Program-made: the position numbers and the translations under genes
Notes under the pieces: model-generated
Told to the model about the DNA's origin: nothing
Databases searched by the model: none
Seen by the model: the letters and a program-made list of their open reading frames with translations, nothing else
DNA from: Neofusicoccum parvum
Lineage: Eukaryota > Ascomycota > Dothideomycetes > Botryosphaeriales > Botryosphaeriaceae
Length of the DNA: 64,000 bases
Direction of reading: 5' to 3'
Assembly: GCA_020912385.1 (NCBI GenBank)
Contig: CP087221.1
Location: forward strand, 744,001-808,000
Part shown: positions 45,148-56,080 of the stretch, one piece after another
How the letters are laid out: each line of letters opens with the position of its first letter
How positions within the stretch are numbered: position 1 is the first letter of the stretch

Positions 45148-45970
45148 ATGTTTTCCACCGCACGACGGCGCTGCCTGCAGGGCGCATGCGCAAGCTTGAA
45201 GGCTCCACCATCGAGTCAATTACCCCTCCAGACTGCCGCACACTCACCGACATACGCTTGCCGCGCCTTCAGCACCTCGAACTCATGCCAGTCGAAGATC
45301 GGTCGCGCGCCGCTGTCGATACCTCCGGAGGTCCAGTTTGAGATTGCCCTACCGCCCAAGAACAAAGCTGGCAAGGTTTCATCCAGGGAAGAGGAGGGCG
45401 CAACCGTCCATGTGAAGGGCCCACTCGGCGAGATGTCCTACACTGTGCCGCCGTTCGTGGAGATTGTGCGGGAGACGCCCGATGGGCCGCCCGTGGTCAA
45501 GGTGCTGGATCCGGAAGTGAGAAAACAGCGCGAGATGTGGGGTACGTTTGTCAATGGCATTGCCTTCAGATGCATGGGCTGACAGATCTGGTGAAGGCAC
45601 TGTTCGCGCATACCTGCAAAACCACATTCTCGGAGTATCAGAAGGCCACACGGCAATTTTGCGCCTTGTTGGCGTCGGCTACCGTGCGACCATCGAGAAG
45701 ACTGCAACAACCGTCCAGTCCGAGTACGAGGGCCAGCAATTCGTCAATCTGAAAGTCGGCTATTCGCATCCCGTCGAGCTGGGTATTCCGAAGGGCGTCA
45801 AGGCAAGCACGCCGCAGCCGACGCGCATATTGTTGGAAGGCGCGGAAAAGGAGGTCGTCATGTCTTTTGCAGCAAAGATCAGGTCATGGAGAGTGCCCGA
45901 GCCGTACAAGGGGAAGGGTATATTCGTCAACGATGAGACCATCAAGCTGAAGTCGAAGAAGATCAAATAG
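45148..45970 (+). CDS. mitochondrial large-subunit ribosomal protein uL6m
   Basis: Two exons (45148-45541, 45597-45970) give 255 residues. The first ~50 residues are Arg/Ser/Ala-rich, with a mitochondrial-targeting pattern (RRRCLQGACASLK and CRAFSTSNS). The mature part follows the L6 fold: SKIGRAPLSIPPEVQFEI, VHVKGPLGEMSYTVPP, GTVRAYLQNHILGVSEGHT across the intron, LRLVGVGYRATIE, and the signature GYSHPVELGIPKGVKAS, closing with SWRVPEPYKGKGIFVNDE. uL6 binds 23S-type rRNA near the factor-binding centre. Its 3' end faces the bisphosphate nucleotidase 140 bp away. Confidence 0.96.
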
Positions 45971-46110
45971 ATTATGACATGGCACGGAAGTATGGGGCAA
46001 AGTATGTACAGCAGCTGTACTTTTATTCATATTTTACGGGGTATCTTTGGCTTCTTTTGGCCAAAAATGCCGGGCTCTATCCTGGCAGTGTATGCAAGAT
46101 TTCCACTTGC

Positions 46111-47325
46111 TTAAGCAGCCTTTGCTGCAAGAACCTCCTTGACAACATTGAGAACCTTGTCGTGAACAGCCGCGGGCGCGGCGACAACACCAGAGTTATC
46201 CCTGAGAGTCCTGCCAATGCTGAAGTCAAGCCTCTTGCCGTTGGCATCAGTGACCTGACCGCCGGCCTCCCTGACAATGAGGTCACCAGCTGCGTGATCC
46301 CAAATCTTCTCCTCGTAGCCCTTCTTAACCGGCAGACGGAGGTAGATGTCACCAGCGCCGCGGGCAATGGAAGCGTACTTCGCCTGAGAGTCCATGCGGA
46401 CGCTCTCCTTGGTGATACCAAGCTTCTGAGCAATTTGAGCCTGGTCGCCGTGGGAGGAGTGGCCGGCCTCGACACTCTCGCAGAAGGTGGCCTGAGTGAT
46501 GTCCGAGATCGGCTTCATGGAGATGGAACGGCTGGACTGGAGCGTACCATCGCCCAGAGGGCGAGAGATGGCACCTTGGCCCTCAATTGCACTGAAGAGA
46601 ACGCCTCTGCCCTCGCTAGTCTGGTCCTCTCCGATGCCGGCATCCAGCGGCGCAGAGTCGTCGACGGGCAGGTTCGGGCAGCCCAAGACGCCGACCTTGA
46701 CCTGGCCATCCACCATCAGCGCCAGGCAGACGGCATACTGGCCACCCCTCAGGAAGCCCTTGGTGCCGTCAATGGGGTCCAATGCCCAGATCCTGCCCTT
46801 GGCGCCACCAGCACTCCGGCCAAGGTCGATGGCGTCGCACATGGCATCCTCGCTGGCGAGAGGGCCGCCCAGCAGCTTCTCGGAAGCATCATCGCTGAGC
46901 TTCGACTTCTTGACCAGATCCCAGATCTGCGAGCGCAGCTCGGTGTTCTCCCTGAGCTCGGTGGCCTCCTCCTCACCGACAATCTCGTCGTCCGGGAAGT
47001 TTGCGTGGATGGCGCTGATGATGAGGGCCTGGGCGCCGAAGTCGCCAATGGTGACGGGCGACTTGTCGTCCTTGGAGACGGTGCCCTTGGCCTTCTCGTT
47101 GAAGACCCGCTTCGTGAGGAGGGCGGCGCGCTGGACAGCGAGTTCGGCGACCTGGAGCTCTTTGGCGTACGACATGGTAGCGGTGCTGAACGAGGCGGAT
47201 TTGGGGATTTGGGTGGTCAGATGGCGTGAGAAAAGAGAGAGGCGCGAGGAAAATGTAGCCAGAATACTCAGCGCCAGGATGGAGGCAGAGAAGAGCAGGA
47301 TATATGGGTGGTGCAGTCCCCTCAT
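46111..47325 (-). CDS. 3'(2'),5'-bisphosphate nucleotidase (HAL2/MET22 type)
   Basis: Single exon. From the ATG at 47175 (MSYAKELQVAELAVQ) the protein has 354 residues, the usual length for this family. An in-frame upstream ATG at 47325 adds 50 residues with a hydrophobic and Arg/Ser-rich stretch (ILATFSSRLSLFSRHLTTQI), suggesting a mitochondrial or membrane-targeted isoform. Metal-binding motifs are complete: TIGDFGAQA, GEEE at 67-70, WALDPIDGTKGF at 130-141, and KIWDHAAGDLIVREAGG near the C-terminus. The Mg-dependent enzyme converts 3'-phosphoadenosine-5'-phosphate to AMP in sulfate assimilation and is inhibited by Li and Na in yeast. It is divergent from the C3HC protein, with 366 bp between starts. 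Confidence 0.95.
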   Translation of the reverse strand: MRGLHHPYILLFSASILALSILATFSSRLSLFSRHLTTQIPKSASFSTATMSYAKELQVAELAVQRAALLTKRVFNEKAKGTVSKDDKSPVTIGDFGAQALIISAIHANFPDDEIVGEEEATELRENTELRSQIWDLVKKSKLSDDASEKLLGGPLASEDAMCDAIDLGRSAGGAKGRIWALDPIDGTKGFLRGGQYAVCLALMVDGQVKVGVLGCPNLPVDDSAPLDAGIGEDQTSEGRGVLFSAIEGQGAISRPLGDGTLQSSRSISMKPISDITQATFCESVEAGHSSHGDQAQIAQKLGITKESVRMDSQAKYASIARGAGDIYLRLPVKKGYEEKIWDHAAGDLIVREAGGQVTDANGKRLDFSIGRTLRDNSGVVAAPAAVHDKVLNVVKEVLAAKAA

Positions 47326-47691
47326 TTACCTGGCCAGTTTCTTAGTGGGGCAGGTCCTGGGAGCTGACGCGGGCGGCCTGGCGGGCTGTCTCAAAAACGC
47401 CGATTCGCCGATCGATATCAACAGAGCGCGGCCAGCGGCCGCAGGAACGCAGCAGCTGCCGCTTTCCCTCGCGCCAGCTCGTCCGCTCTGCCCACCCGGT
47501 TGTTGGCTGTCTTGGCCGCGGACGCGCGCTCGCACGAAACCCGCCCGCCTCCCGGCGCCGATATCAACAAAGCGGCGGTGCCGCAGCCTGCGCCCGGTCA
47601 GCCTGCGTACGGGTCGCCTAGCAACCCGCAACCCAAACAGACCCTCCAACGGTGCGTCGATCGGCTTCCTCACGCGCCCTCAGCTGCAGAC
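47326..47691. promoter_or_regulatory. divergent promoter of nucleotidase and C3HC protein
   Basis: 366 bp, GC-rich, with no TATA box seen, as expected for housekeeping genes. If the nucleotidase starts at 47175 its leader is also included. Confidence 0.4.
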
Positions 47692-49055
47692 ATGGCTGCC
47701 CTTACAACGTCGAAGCGCAAGTTCAACCGGATTCTGGACAACATCACCGCCAGTTCCTCAACCACCAGCTTGGCGTCGCTGCGCGCAAAGAATGCGTCCG
47801 CCATGTCCGTTGCCGACGTCCAGAACGAGCCGCCCCCGAAGCGCACCCGCAACTCCCTGAGCGGCGACTCCCTTGCCTCCGTTGAGAACGACCGCCCCGA
47901 GACCGGCGCAAGCACATCCTCCCCGATCCCCAAATCGGCGAGCAGCCTGTCCCTGGCGCAGCGAGCGAAGAGCATTCGCCTGATCAAGAAGGACAAAGCG
48001 AAGGAGGCCGCAGAGCCAAAGAAGGCTCCCAACTATACCCCATGGAGCCACGATCACTTTGTTGAGCGCATGAAGACCTTTGCCGATGTCAAGCTATGGA
48101 GCCCCAAGCCTGACAGGATCAGTGAGGTCGAGTGGGCTAAGCGTGGCTGGGTCTGTGAGAACCGCGATACCGTGGCGTGCAAGGGCGGCTGCGAGAAGAG
48201 GATCGTGGTCAAGCTGGAGCCTAAGAAGAAGGACACAGAAGATGAGGAGGTTGACACGTTGGGCGAAGAGTTGGATGAGGCTCTCGTAGAGCGCTATGTC
48301 AAGCTTATTGTGGATGGCCACGACGAAGGCTGTCTGTGGCGCAAGGCTGGCTGCAAAGGTAAAGCTCTCGCATATGTTCCACTTATTATGTGCACCGTTG
48401 CTGATCTACTACAGAGGACATCTACCATGTGCCCATAGCCAACTATGAGGAGCACATCAAGCCCGGACTTATCGAACGTCACAAGTCTCTGCTGAACATT
48501 CGTTACCAACTGCCAGCCTTGTCCCATCTTCAGTACCCTGGCACGAATCCCGATAGGCTGGAGAAGGCCCTGCCGGAGGAGCTGACACAGTCGCTTTCAT
48601 CGGAGAACTTTGAGACCACGTTGCCTGCGGATAGCACGGATCAGAAGGATATCGAGAAGCGAATCCAGCTGTTCGCTCTCTATGGCTGGCATGGAGAAGA
48701 CCGTGGCAAGTACTCGATTGTCTACTGCCACGAGTGCCACCAGCGGACTGGACTCTGGATGTACTTGAACCAGGACACCAAGCTCGATCTTGCTGAGGCC
48801 CACCGCATTCACTGCCCTTGGCTCAACCCCGAGTCGCAGGGTGGCAGACCTATATGGGAATTGCTGCAGAAGCGCTTACTGAACCGCATTCGCGAGACTA
48901 CTAGCTCTGTGTTCACCACTCAGTCGTCGGAACCGCAGGAATTTGGCGACATTCGTCCTCCCAGCTCGGCTGCTGACTCCGAGCAGGCGGACAAGAAGAG
49001 GATGAACAGGCTCAGGAAGGCGATGAAGTCGTTTGGCGGAAAGATGAAGAAGTAA
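47692..49055 (+). CDS. C3HC zinc-finger protein, Rsm1/NIPA-like
   Basis: Two exons (47692-48358, 48415-49055; 56-nt intron, CTGAT branch) give 435 residues. The N-terminal 110 residues are Ser-rich and disordered. The zf-C3HC domain starts at YTPWSHDHFVERMKTFADVKLW and carries WAKRGWVCENRDTVACKGGC with the zinc Cys residues, continuing to LIVDGHDEGCLWRKAGC (His and Cys ligands). After the intron a second Rsm1-type half includes FALYGWHGEDRGKYSIVYCHECHQRTGLW and HRIHCPWLN, again with Cys/His ligands. The tail is basic (RRLRK-like, GGKMKK). Yeast-type Rsm1 proteins act in mRNA export and mammalian NIPA is an F-box-type cyclin B regulator; by the two-half layout this is the fungal Rsm1 type. Confidence 0.93.
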
Positions 49056-50204
49056 GAGGGCGAGAATTACCAATCATCGTGAGATCGTTATGAGAACCAG
49101 TTTCGGAGATATCTGAACTTCTATAAGTGTTTCTAATGAATTGAAGTGTTCTAGGAAGGTTTGGGAGGTGAGAATTGCTCCACATGGCTTTCAGTTCTGA
49201 GGGATGCGGGAGTTACTACTTGATGTAATTTAGCGATTATTCGAGATACCCGGTGAGCGGTCAATGAAATCGATCTAATGTAATTTATTACCCCAACAGA
49301 CTTAGGAATATGTGGTTGCAACACTGAGCTACTTGTATGACAGAATTTATCCTGCCACAATGGATACCTCCAACTCCGACCGAGCCCATTAGTGAAGAGT
49401 TGAAACATTCGGCAAAATGGAGAAGTGCTCTGGTTTAGGATTAAAGACGTCTGGTAAACTCCTTGAACCCCTTGCAAAGATGTCTCGTTCTACGAAAAGT
49501 GTCGGCTAGATGGTTTTTCTATCCGTCTAAATCTTCTGGGACCTACTGTGCTGCCAAGGACAAGCCCAGCCAGGTTCGCACGGTATGACCGTCACTTATT
49601 CAACAAGACACCACTTATCCTGTGGGGGCTAAACCACGCGAATTTCGGTTGACAAATCCGTAATACAGTGGCATGTACCATATTCATGAGCCGAATATGG
49701 TCAGAAATCCCCGTCAGAGCGTTTTTTTTCTTACCAATCGTTCCCACCGACTCCTGTCAGATCTCTAGCGGTGTCGCCACTCGTTTAACTCAGCTTGCGG
49801 AAAATCCTTCAACAATCTCCACAACCATAAGGATCCGGTCTTACGGATGGGTCCACAGGTCAATCTTTCCACCGCGGAAGATCTTCTTATATTGCCGTCC
49901 GAGCTCGATCCCTCAGATCGCGATATCACGTGTAGGAGACCCAACGGAACGGGTCTAGGACGCGGGATTACGAAAGCCCGGACGCGAGCCGTCTCTCATT
50001 AGAACCTTGTTCCCTGCCACGTCCACGTGCCCGAGCAGGGGCCCAGTTGTGGACGTGAGAGGGTTGTCGTTTCCTTCGCAAGACAGAATGCTGCCTGAAC
50101 ATCACCAGCCCCTCAGAGGCCTTCACAGTTGACACACCGTCTCGGTCCAGCTAGAGCAAGATGATGTGTTCGGACTTCGCTTCGGACTCAAACTCATCGC
50201 CGAA
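49056..50204. other. intergenic, HET-gene promoter
   Basis: 1.15 kb between two plus-strand genes. No coding region supported. AT-richer in the first half. Confidence 0.45.
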
Positions 50205-52058
50205 ATGCCGCAGACGCAGACACCCTACCGCTACAAGCGCCTGACCTCCTCTGCCGCGACGCGTCTGGTCCAGATCCAACCCTCGTCTGCATCCGGATCA
50301 GGCATCGTAGTCAACCTCACTGAAGCCTTCCCTGCCGGTCCTCTGGAATACGATGCTTTGTCGTACACCTGGGGGACTTCTGAACCCGACAAGTCCATCG
50401 CCGCCAACAATGACCGTCGCCTCCTGGTCACAGACAACCTTGCCAGGGCCATGCGTCGCTTCCGCCATCCGACGGAGGTCGTGAACCTCTGGATCGACCA
50501 GCTCTGCATAAACCAGAACAACCCACTGGAGCGCAGCCACCAGGTCGCCATGATGGGCACGATCTACCGCTCCGCCCGCAAGGTCATCGTCTGGCTCGGC
50601 GATGACTACCACATCCTAGACGACGGCACCAAGTTCGATCTCAAGCCGGGGCTGCGTCTCGCCGGCCAAATTTTGGACAAGATACGCGAGGTTCCGGGCC
50701 TGAAGTTCGACTGGAGCAGCTCGTTCGGGAGCTCCCGCCTGCCAAGAGCCGGCAACAAGCACTGGCAGGCGCTCGCTTCGATCCTTCGACTTCCGTGGTT
50801 CGGCCGCATGTGGATTGTGCAGGAAGTCGTTCTGTCTTCTTGCATAGAAGTCTACTGCGGGAGGGAGATGTTCACTTGGGAAGAGGTGGGCCAGATCGTG
50901 GCCTACCTGGACTGCGACGAGTATAGAGACTTCAACATCCGGAACTCGGAGCTGGTCACGGAATTGCCGTTCTCGCGCATCAACCGCATCAAGAGGCAAC
51001 ACGAGCAAGGCGTTCGGCCTGACTTGTTTGAGCTGATGCTGGCCTGCCGTCACTTTGGCGCCACCGATGAGCGGGACAAGATCTACGCGTTACTGGAACT
51101 GGGCGAGCACGACATCACGCCTGACTACAGCATGACCCCAAGGGACGTCTTTGTCGACTTCGCGGCCCGAACTATTCGGATGGCGCAGATGCCACGCAAT
51201 TGCTGCGAACACGGCAGTGAGAACCCGTATCACTTCCATTGCTGCGTCCAAGGCTTGAAGGACCGGGACAAGTATCTACGAATCATGACGATGCTCTGCT
51301 GTGCTGGCTCCACCAATCAGAGGCAGACGCTGCCCTGTAGTGAGAGGCTCCCTTCATGGGTACCTGACTGGACGTTCACTCCGAAGGTGCGGCCATTCTG
51401 CTTTTGGGGCTCCAAGACGTTCAAGGCCGGCGGAAGTGACTACTATGGCGAGATCAGCATACGAGAAAACGCACGACTCTCCATCCCGGCCAAGCTCTTC
51501 GACACGATAAAAGTGGCGGGCAGCGTCAACCTGGACCTGAGCAACATCACCAACGCACAGGCCGAGCGGGACCTAATGAGGCAGTGGTATGCCGAGTGCG
51601 ACCACATTGTTGCGCAAAACCGCTTCCCCTATCCCGTGTCTGGCAAGGAGCCGCGGGTGGTGCTGAAAAAGATTTTGGAGCACAACGACATTGGCGGGAC
51701 AACGAGGCCAGGGCCACGTCCGGAGAACCAACGACGGTCGTCGGGCAACCTGATCGACGATCTCGCCAGCCCTCAGTGGGTCCTGCCAGACAACCATTAT
51801 GAGTCGACAATGGGGGTTGCCGTCGGCCGTGTGCTCTTCTTGACGACTAACGGCTACATGGGGCTGGGGCCGCACGGCACTCGCGACGGCGACGTGGTAT
51901 TTGTCATGCTGGGCTGTGATATCCCCTTCGTGCTCCGGCCAGTCAGCGGCGGCGGCGACGGTTTTGTGCTCTTGGGAGAGTGCTTCGTGCACAAGGCCAT
52001 GGACGGGGAGGCCATGCGCGACGACAGCATCGCGGTCCAAGATGTCACCATCATATGA
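50205..52058 (+). CDS. HET-domain protein (heterokaryon incompatibility)
   Basis: Single exon of 617 residues from the ATG at 50205 (MPQTQTPYRYKRLTSSAATR). The HET domain (PF06985) is complete: LEYDALSYTWG, then VNLWIDQLCINQNNPLERSHQVAMMGTIYRSARKVIVWLG, ending with LPWFGRMWIVQEVVLS and the later RDKIYALLEL that usually follows. HET domains trigger regulated cell death when incompatible strains fuse or when certain NLR partners signal; they are TIR-related in fold. No NACHT, ankyrin or WD repeat follows: the C-terminal 270 residues have no recognised motif but include GDVVFVMLGCDIPFVLRPV, the usual C-terminal signature of stand-alone HET proteins. Confidence 0.95.
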   Translation: MPQTQTPYRYKRLTSSAATRLVQIQPSSASGSGIVVNLTEAFPAGPLEYDALSYTWGTSEPDKSIAANNDRRLLVTDNLARAMRRFRHPTEVVNLWIDQLCINQNNPLERSHQVAMMGTIYRSARKVIVWLGDDYHILDDGTKFDLKPGLRLAGQILDKIREVPGLKFDWSSSFGSSRLPRAGNKHWQALASILRLPWFGRMWIVQEVVLSSCIEVYCGREMFTWEEVGQIVAYLDCDEYRDFNIRNSELVTELPFSRINRIKRQHEQGVRPDLFELMLACRHFGATDERDKIYALLELGEHDITPDYSMTPRDVFVDFAARTIRMAQMPRNCCEHGSENPYHFHCCVQGLKDRDKYLRIMTMLCCAGSTNQRQTLPCSERLPSWVPDWTFTPKVRPFCFWGSKTFKAGGSDYYGEISIRENARLSIPAKLFDTIKVAGSVNLDLSNITNAQAERDLMRQWYAECDHIVAQNRFPYPVSGKEPRVVLKKILEHNDIGGTTRPGPRPENQRRSSGNLIDDLASPQWVLPDNHYESTMGVAVGRVLFLTTNGYMGLGPHGTRDGDVVFVMLGCDIPFVLRPVSGGGDGFVLLGECFVHKAMDGEAMRDDSIAVQDVTII

Positions 52059-53639
52059 CCACACGGATCCGCGTTAGCTTACGGGCGGAAGACGTTGTGT
52101 CAACGAACTGCGCCGCATCAACAAAAACACGCTTTCACCCGGCTTTCGACGAGAGGCTCCACTCGAGGTGCTTAGGGCAGCGGAGGATTTTTCTTTTTTT
52201 TGCTTCTCCCCCTCGACGCAGGGACTCGGGGGGGTCAGGATTACGCTCGGGAATGCGCGGCGGTGCATGGGCGAGAGCTGTATGTCGTGCATCGTCCACG
52301 AGGCACATGAGCAGTCCCGGATGCTGGGAGGCGAAACCGTTGAGGAAGATCCACTTGCGGCTCTTGCGCACTACACACGTCTTGTCGTTTCTCTTTTCCC
52401 GCCGCTGCATGGGGGCCGGCGCTGCGCTCTCTTTTTTCCCATCACACGGGAGACCTTATACGGCTGGACGATTGGACGATTGCCAGCGGCGGCACTATCC
52501 TGTATCAGCAGCCCGCTAGACACAGCCGCTCACTACCGGGGTGCTGTGCGTTTAGCGCCGCAACAAACGCAATGGTGCTTGGGCCGGGGCCGGCGCATCA
52601 GACTTATCTCTCGCGGGCTGCCTGCTTCGCTGTACAAGCGGCCGGCTCGCGGTATGGGGGGCGCGTATAAGAGCAGTCTTTTATGGGCAACGAAGCAGCT
52701 CCTGCGCGCCGGCAGCGCCGCCAATTACTCGCCGGGCGATCACAGGCAGGCTCAGCAAGCGGCATGACAGCACGTCTCGCGCGCGCGCGGCACGACATGA
52801 GTCGCTGCGGTTTGCCAGTGGCTAGCGGACGCACCGAGCAGCGCTGACCCGCTTCGCCAGCTATCTCCGCATCGCCCGGTTTCCCTCGGTCTTTTCCGCC
52901 GGCGGGCTCTGGGCCAGGCAGGCGATCGTCACGGGCGGGCCCTGCGCAGGCATTGGCCGCGGGCGCTGCTGGCCAGCCGGGCGCGGCGGGCGGCGGGCGG
53001 CGAGCGGCGACCGGAGGGCAGTTGGAGTGGAGATCTACTTCGCTGGCTCTACGATCGGGCCTGGGCCGCACGGGGCGCGGTGCTGGAGGCGGTTTCGAGG
53101 TCTCTCGGGGGCGGTGGTTGGCCGTCTGATCGGCTCGGTGCTCTGTGCTGGGCGGCGGAGGGCGGCCTGGGCGGGACTCCCTCTGACAGGAGGAACGCAG
53201 CGGCTGCGCTGCAACAGTAGCCTTGCATGAGGACCGGTGTGTTTTGGCGGCGGGTCGGTGGTCGCGGGCGAGCAGCAAATCCTTGCCGTAGTGCCCGGCG
53301 GAGACAGCACCGAGCGGCGCCGGGCGTCCTGTCCGCGCGCTTCCCAAGCGTCCAGGCGCGTTTCGTTTTTTCCCTCTGCAACAGCGTCGCTTTAGCCTCG
53401 TCACGTGCCCGCCACGCGCCTCGCTTGCCGCCGCTCATCAGCGACGTCGAGTCATGCGCGTGCAGCGGCGGCAGCGACCTGCCATCGCGCTCCCAACCAC
53501 CCACCGACCTCCGCCGACGAGCAGCAGCCAGCGTCCTTCTGTTTAGCCGGGCCCTCGACGCCCAAGCCCAGTGCGCCGCCGCGACGAGCAGCCAGAGCCG
53601 CCCGCGACTGACAGCGCATCGCTGCAGCAGCCCCCCCCT

Positions 53640-53835
53640 CGAGCCGCCGTGCCGCTGCTGTCCTCGCCGCCGTCGCCTGGGTCTGCCCACCAGCCCGTCA
53701 TCTGCCTCCCCTCTCTCCCCTCTCTCCCCCCGCGGCCGGCGCGTTTGCCTTTGCCGCCGGCCTGCCTGGCTGCAGGGTGCCCCGAAACACACAGACTCGC
53801 CCCTCCCCTTCCCCCCCCTCTCTCTCGCGCTGCTG
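53640..53835 (+). promoter_or_regulatory. pyrimidine-rich tract, possible transcription-start region
   Basis: Long CT-rich runs (CTCTCTCCCCTCTCTCCCCC and similar) up to 53835, followed by an ATG in a short frame at 53917. In filamentous fungi such tracts sit at transcription starts. No convincing coding exon follows. Confidence 0.3.
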
Positions 53836-54361
53836 TCTTCACCGCCTCTCAATTGCCTCAGCAACCGGCGCGCCTCCGCCGCCGCTGTGCGACGAACCCG
53901 GCAACCTTAAACCAGAATGGGTCCCCGTTCCTCGCACCCGCAGGCGATGGGGGCCCTGTGTAAGGCCCCTGACCGGTGCTGGTCAAGTGGCGCCGCGGGT
54001 GCGAGTAGTGTGCAGTTAGGCATTCAACACACGAGGTCGAGGCGCGTGGAAGCAGAAGGGGAGGGAAGCTGAGGGAACGGGAGGGAAGAGGGATGATGGA
54101 GGGGGAAGAAAGTGAGGGGCGGCGGCGGCGGCGGACGGCGGACGGCGGCTGCATGGCTCGATGGCTCGATGGTCCGTCGATGCTGCACCCTCGTTGTCGT
54201 TCGCCTGTGGTCGTCCGTCCGTTCGTGTCTTGCCTCGTCTCGTCTCATATGCACGGCCGGCGCGTCCTTTTCCCCCCTCCCCCCTCCCCTTCCCCCTCCC
54301 TTCTCTCGCCTGGTGGTGAGACAGTAGACGCAGACGTCGAGAGTGGGGCTTGCACGCCTCG

Positions 54362-54378
54362 AAAAAAAAAAAAAAAAA
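54362..54378 (+). repeat. (A)17 homopolymer
   Basis: Seventeen A in GC-rich surroundings. Confidence 0.9.
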
Positions 54379-55463
54379 GTCTACCACCGTCGGCTGGGGG
54401 CGCGGGCTGGCGCCGATACAGATCTCGTGGCTGTCACTCACTCGTTGAAGACGTGCACACGCCAATTGAGGGCCGGCGGCTGGGGGCAAGCAGGTTTGGG
54501 GGACGGGGTGAGCTGTGCAGCGTGTGCTGTTGTGCTGTGTCCATCAATGATCCTCACGATGTGACGAGGACTTGCGCATCCGCCGCTGTGGCGAAGCGCG
54601 GGCGGGCAGCGAAGCGCCGCACAGCAAGGCCCCGCAGCACGAGCGCGGGCGCGGGCACGAGCAGAAGCACAGGGCGCGAGCGCGCGAGCGCAGAGCAAGC
54701 GCGGAGCAGGGCGCGGCGCAACACACGCGTTATCCCAAGTGGAGCTCCGTGCCGGGATGGACGAGGCCGCGACTGACGACGGACGGCAAAGGCGAGACAT
54801 GGGCCGGGCTGGACGATGACGCCGGATGGGTCGACGGCTGTGCTGGTTGCTTGGTCGGGGCGGCGCCGCGGCCCAGGCGGATGCTCAATGGGCATCTTCC
54901 GGATCCACGCTGGATGGTGATAGCTGGCCGGCGTTTGCCAGGCGCTGCAGCGCTGGCCCGGCGCGCGTGGCTCCGGCGGCCGCTGCGGCGCGCGTACGGC
55001 GGCGCTTGGCGGCGGAGCAGAGGAGCGCGCTGCGCTGCTGCGGCCGGAGGGCGAGAGAGGGGAGCATGGCATCCGCACGGCGCTCTGGCTCTGGGACGCG
55101 ATGCGGCGGGCTGGGCGGTGAACACGCGCGCGCTCCCCACCCTGGGCGGCCGGGCGCTGCCACTCGCCGCAGGCTGCTGCTCGCGGCGCTGCTGCTCATC
55201 ATCAGACACGTGGATGGCGAGGGATAATGGGCCGATGGTGAGAACGGCCAGCGCCCCGGCGATCTGCAGTACCTTCGCGGCGCTGGCAGCCAGTGGTCAA
55301 TGGACAGGCACATGTCTCGCCTTACACGATGATCGGGACGCGGCCCAGGCAGCACGCAAGGCTGCGCTGCTCTGCTCGCCGCCGCCATTGCTGCTGCACA
55401 GAACACCCGCCGTTCACGTCGCGCACGCTGCCCCGAGCCCCTCTTTCGCCTAACGCCCTCAGC

Positions 55464-55482
55464 CATGATGATGATGATGACC
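55464..55482 (+). repeat. (ATG)n trinucleotide repeat
   Basis: Six consecutive ATG units in non-coding DNA. Confidence 0.85.
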
Positions 55483-56043
55483 GTGACCCCTCCCCCGCCA
55501 AGAGCAGGAGCCACCTCACGGCGCGCGCTCTGCACGACACAAAGGCCGCGCGACGGCGCTGCCAGGCCCAGAACCTGACGATCCCGCCCGCGCGCGCGCG
55601 CCGGGGAGGGCAGCGCGGCGGCGGCAACAAATTACGCAGCCAGCAGCACCACCACCGCCGGCGAACTGCTCTCGCGCGCGCCGATTGGCCCGCGCGACGT
55701 CAACGCGCTCGCTCTGCCCGCACGACTCCAGCGAGAGCCGCAGCCAAGCCCGGCACCGACGCAGACCGACGCAGGCCGACGCCAGCAGACGAGCAGCGCG
55801 CCCGTCTCGCGCCTCGCAGCCGCCGCCGCTCACGCCCGCGCTGCCCCAAGCGCTGGCCAGCCTCGCCGACGCGTGCGCGCAACGGTATGCCCGCCCAGTC
55901 GACGCGGCCAAGCCGCCCCGGCCAATCCCAGCTGCAGCTGCTCTTGCATGCGACGCCTGCATTAGAGCATGCATGACAAGCGCAGCCACTCAAGCAGCAC
56001 GCCAGCCCGGCCGCCCAGCGAGCGCGCGAGCGAGCGAGCCCGG

Positions 56044-56080
56044 CAGCCAGCAGCCAGCAGCCAGCAGCCAGCAGCCAGCA
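56044..56080 (+). repeat. 7-bp tandem repeat CAGCCAG, five copies
   Basis: Five perfect copies of CAGCCAG plus CA. Flanking DNA (56020-56190) is rich in related CAGC words. Confidence 0.9.

Noticed and set aside
45979..47860. Long plus-strand frames of 416 and 454 codons
   Set aside because: They are antisense to the nucleotidase, whose minus-strand frame carries all catalytic motifs; their translations have no domain and start at non-ATG codons.
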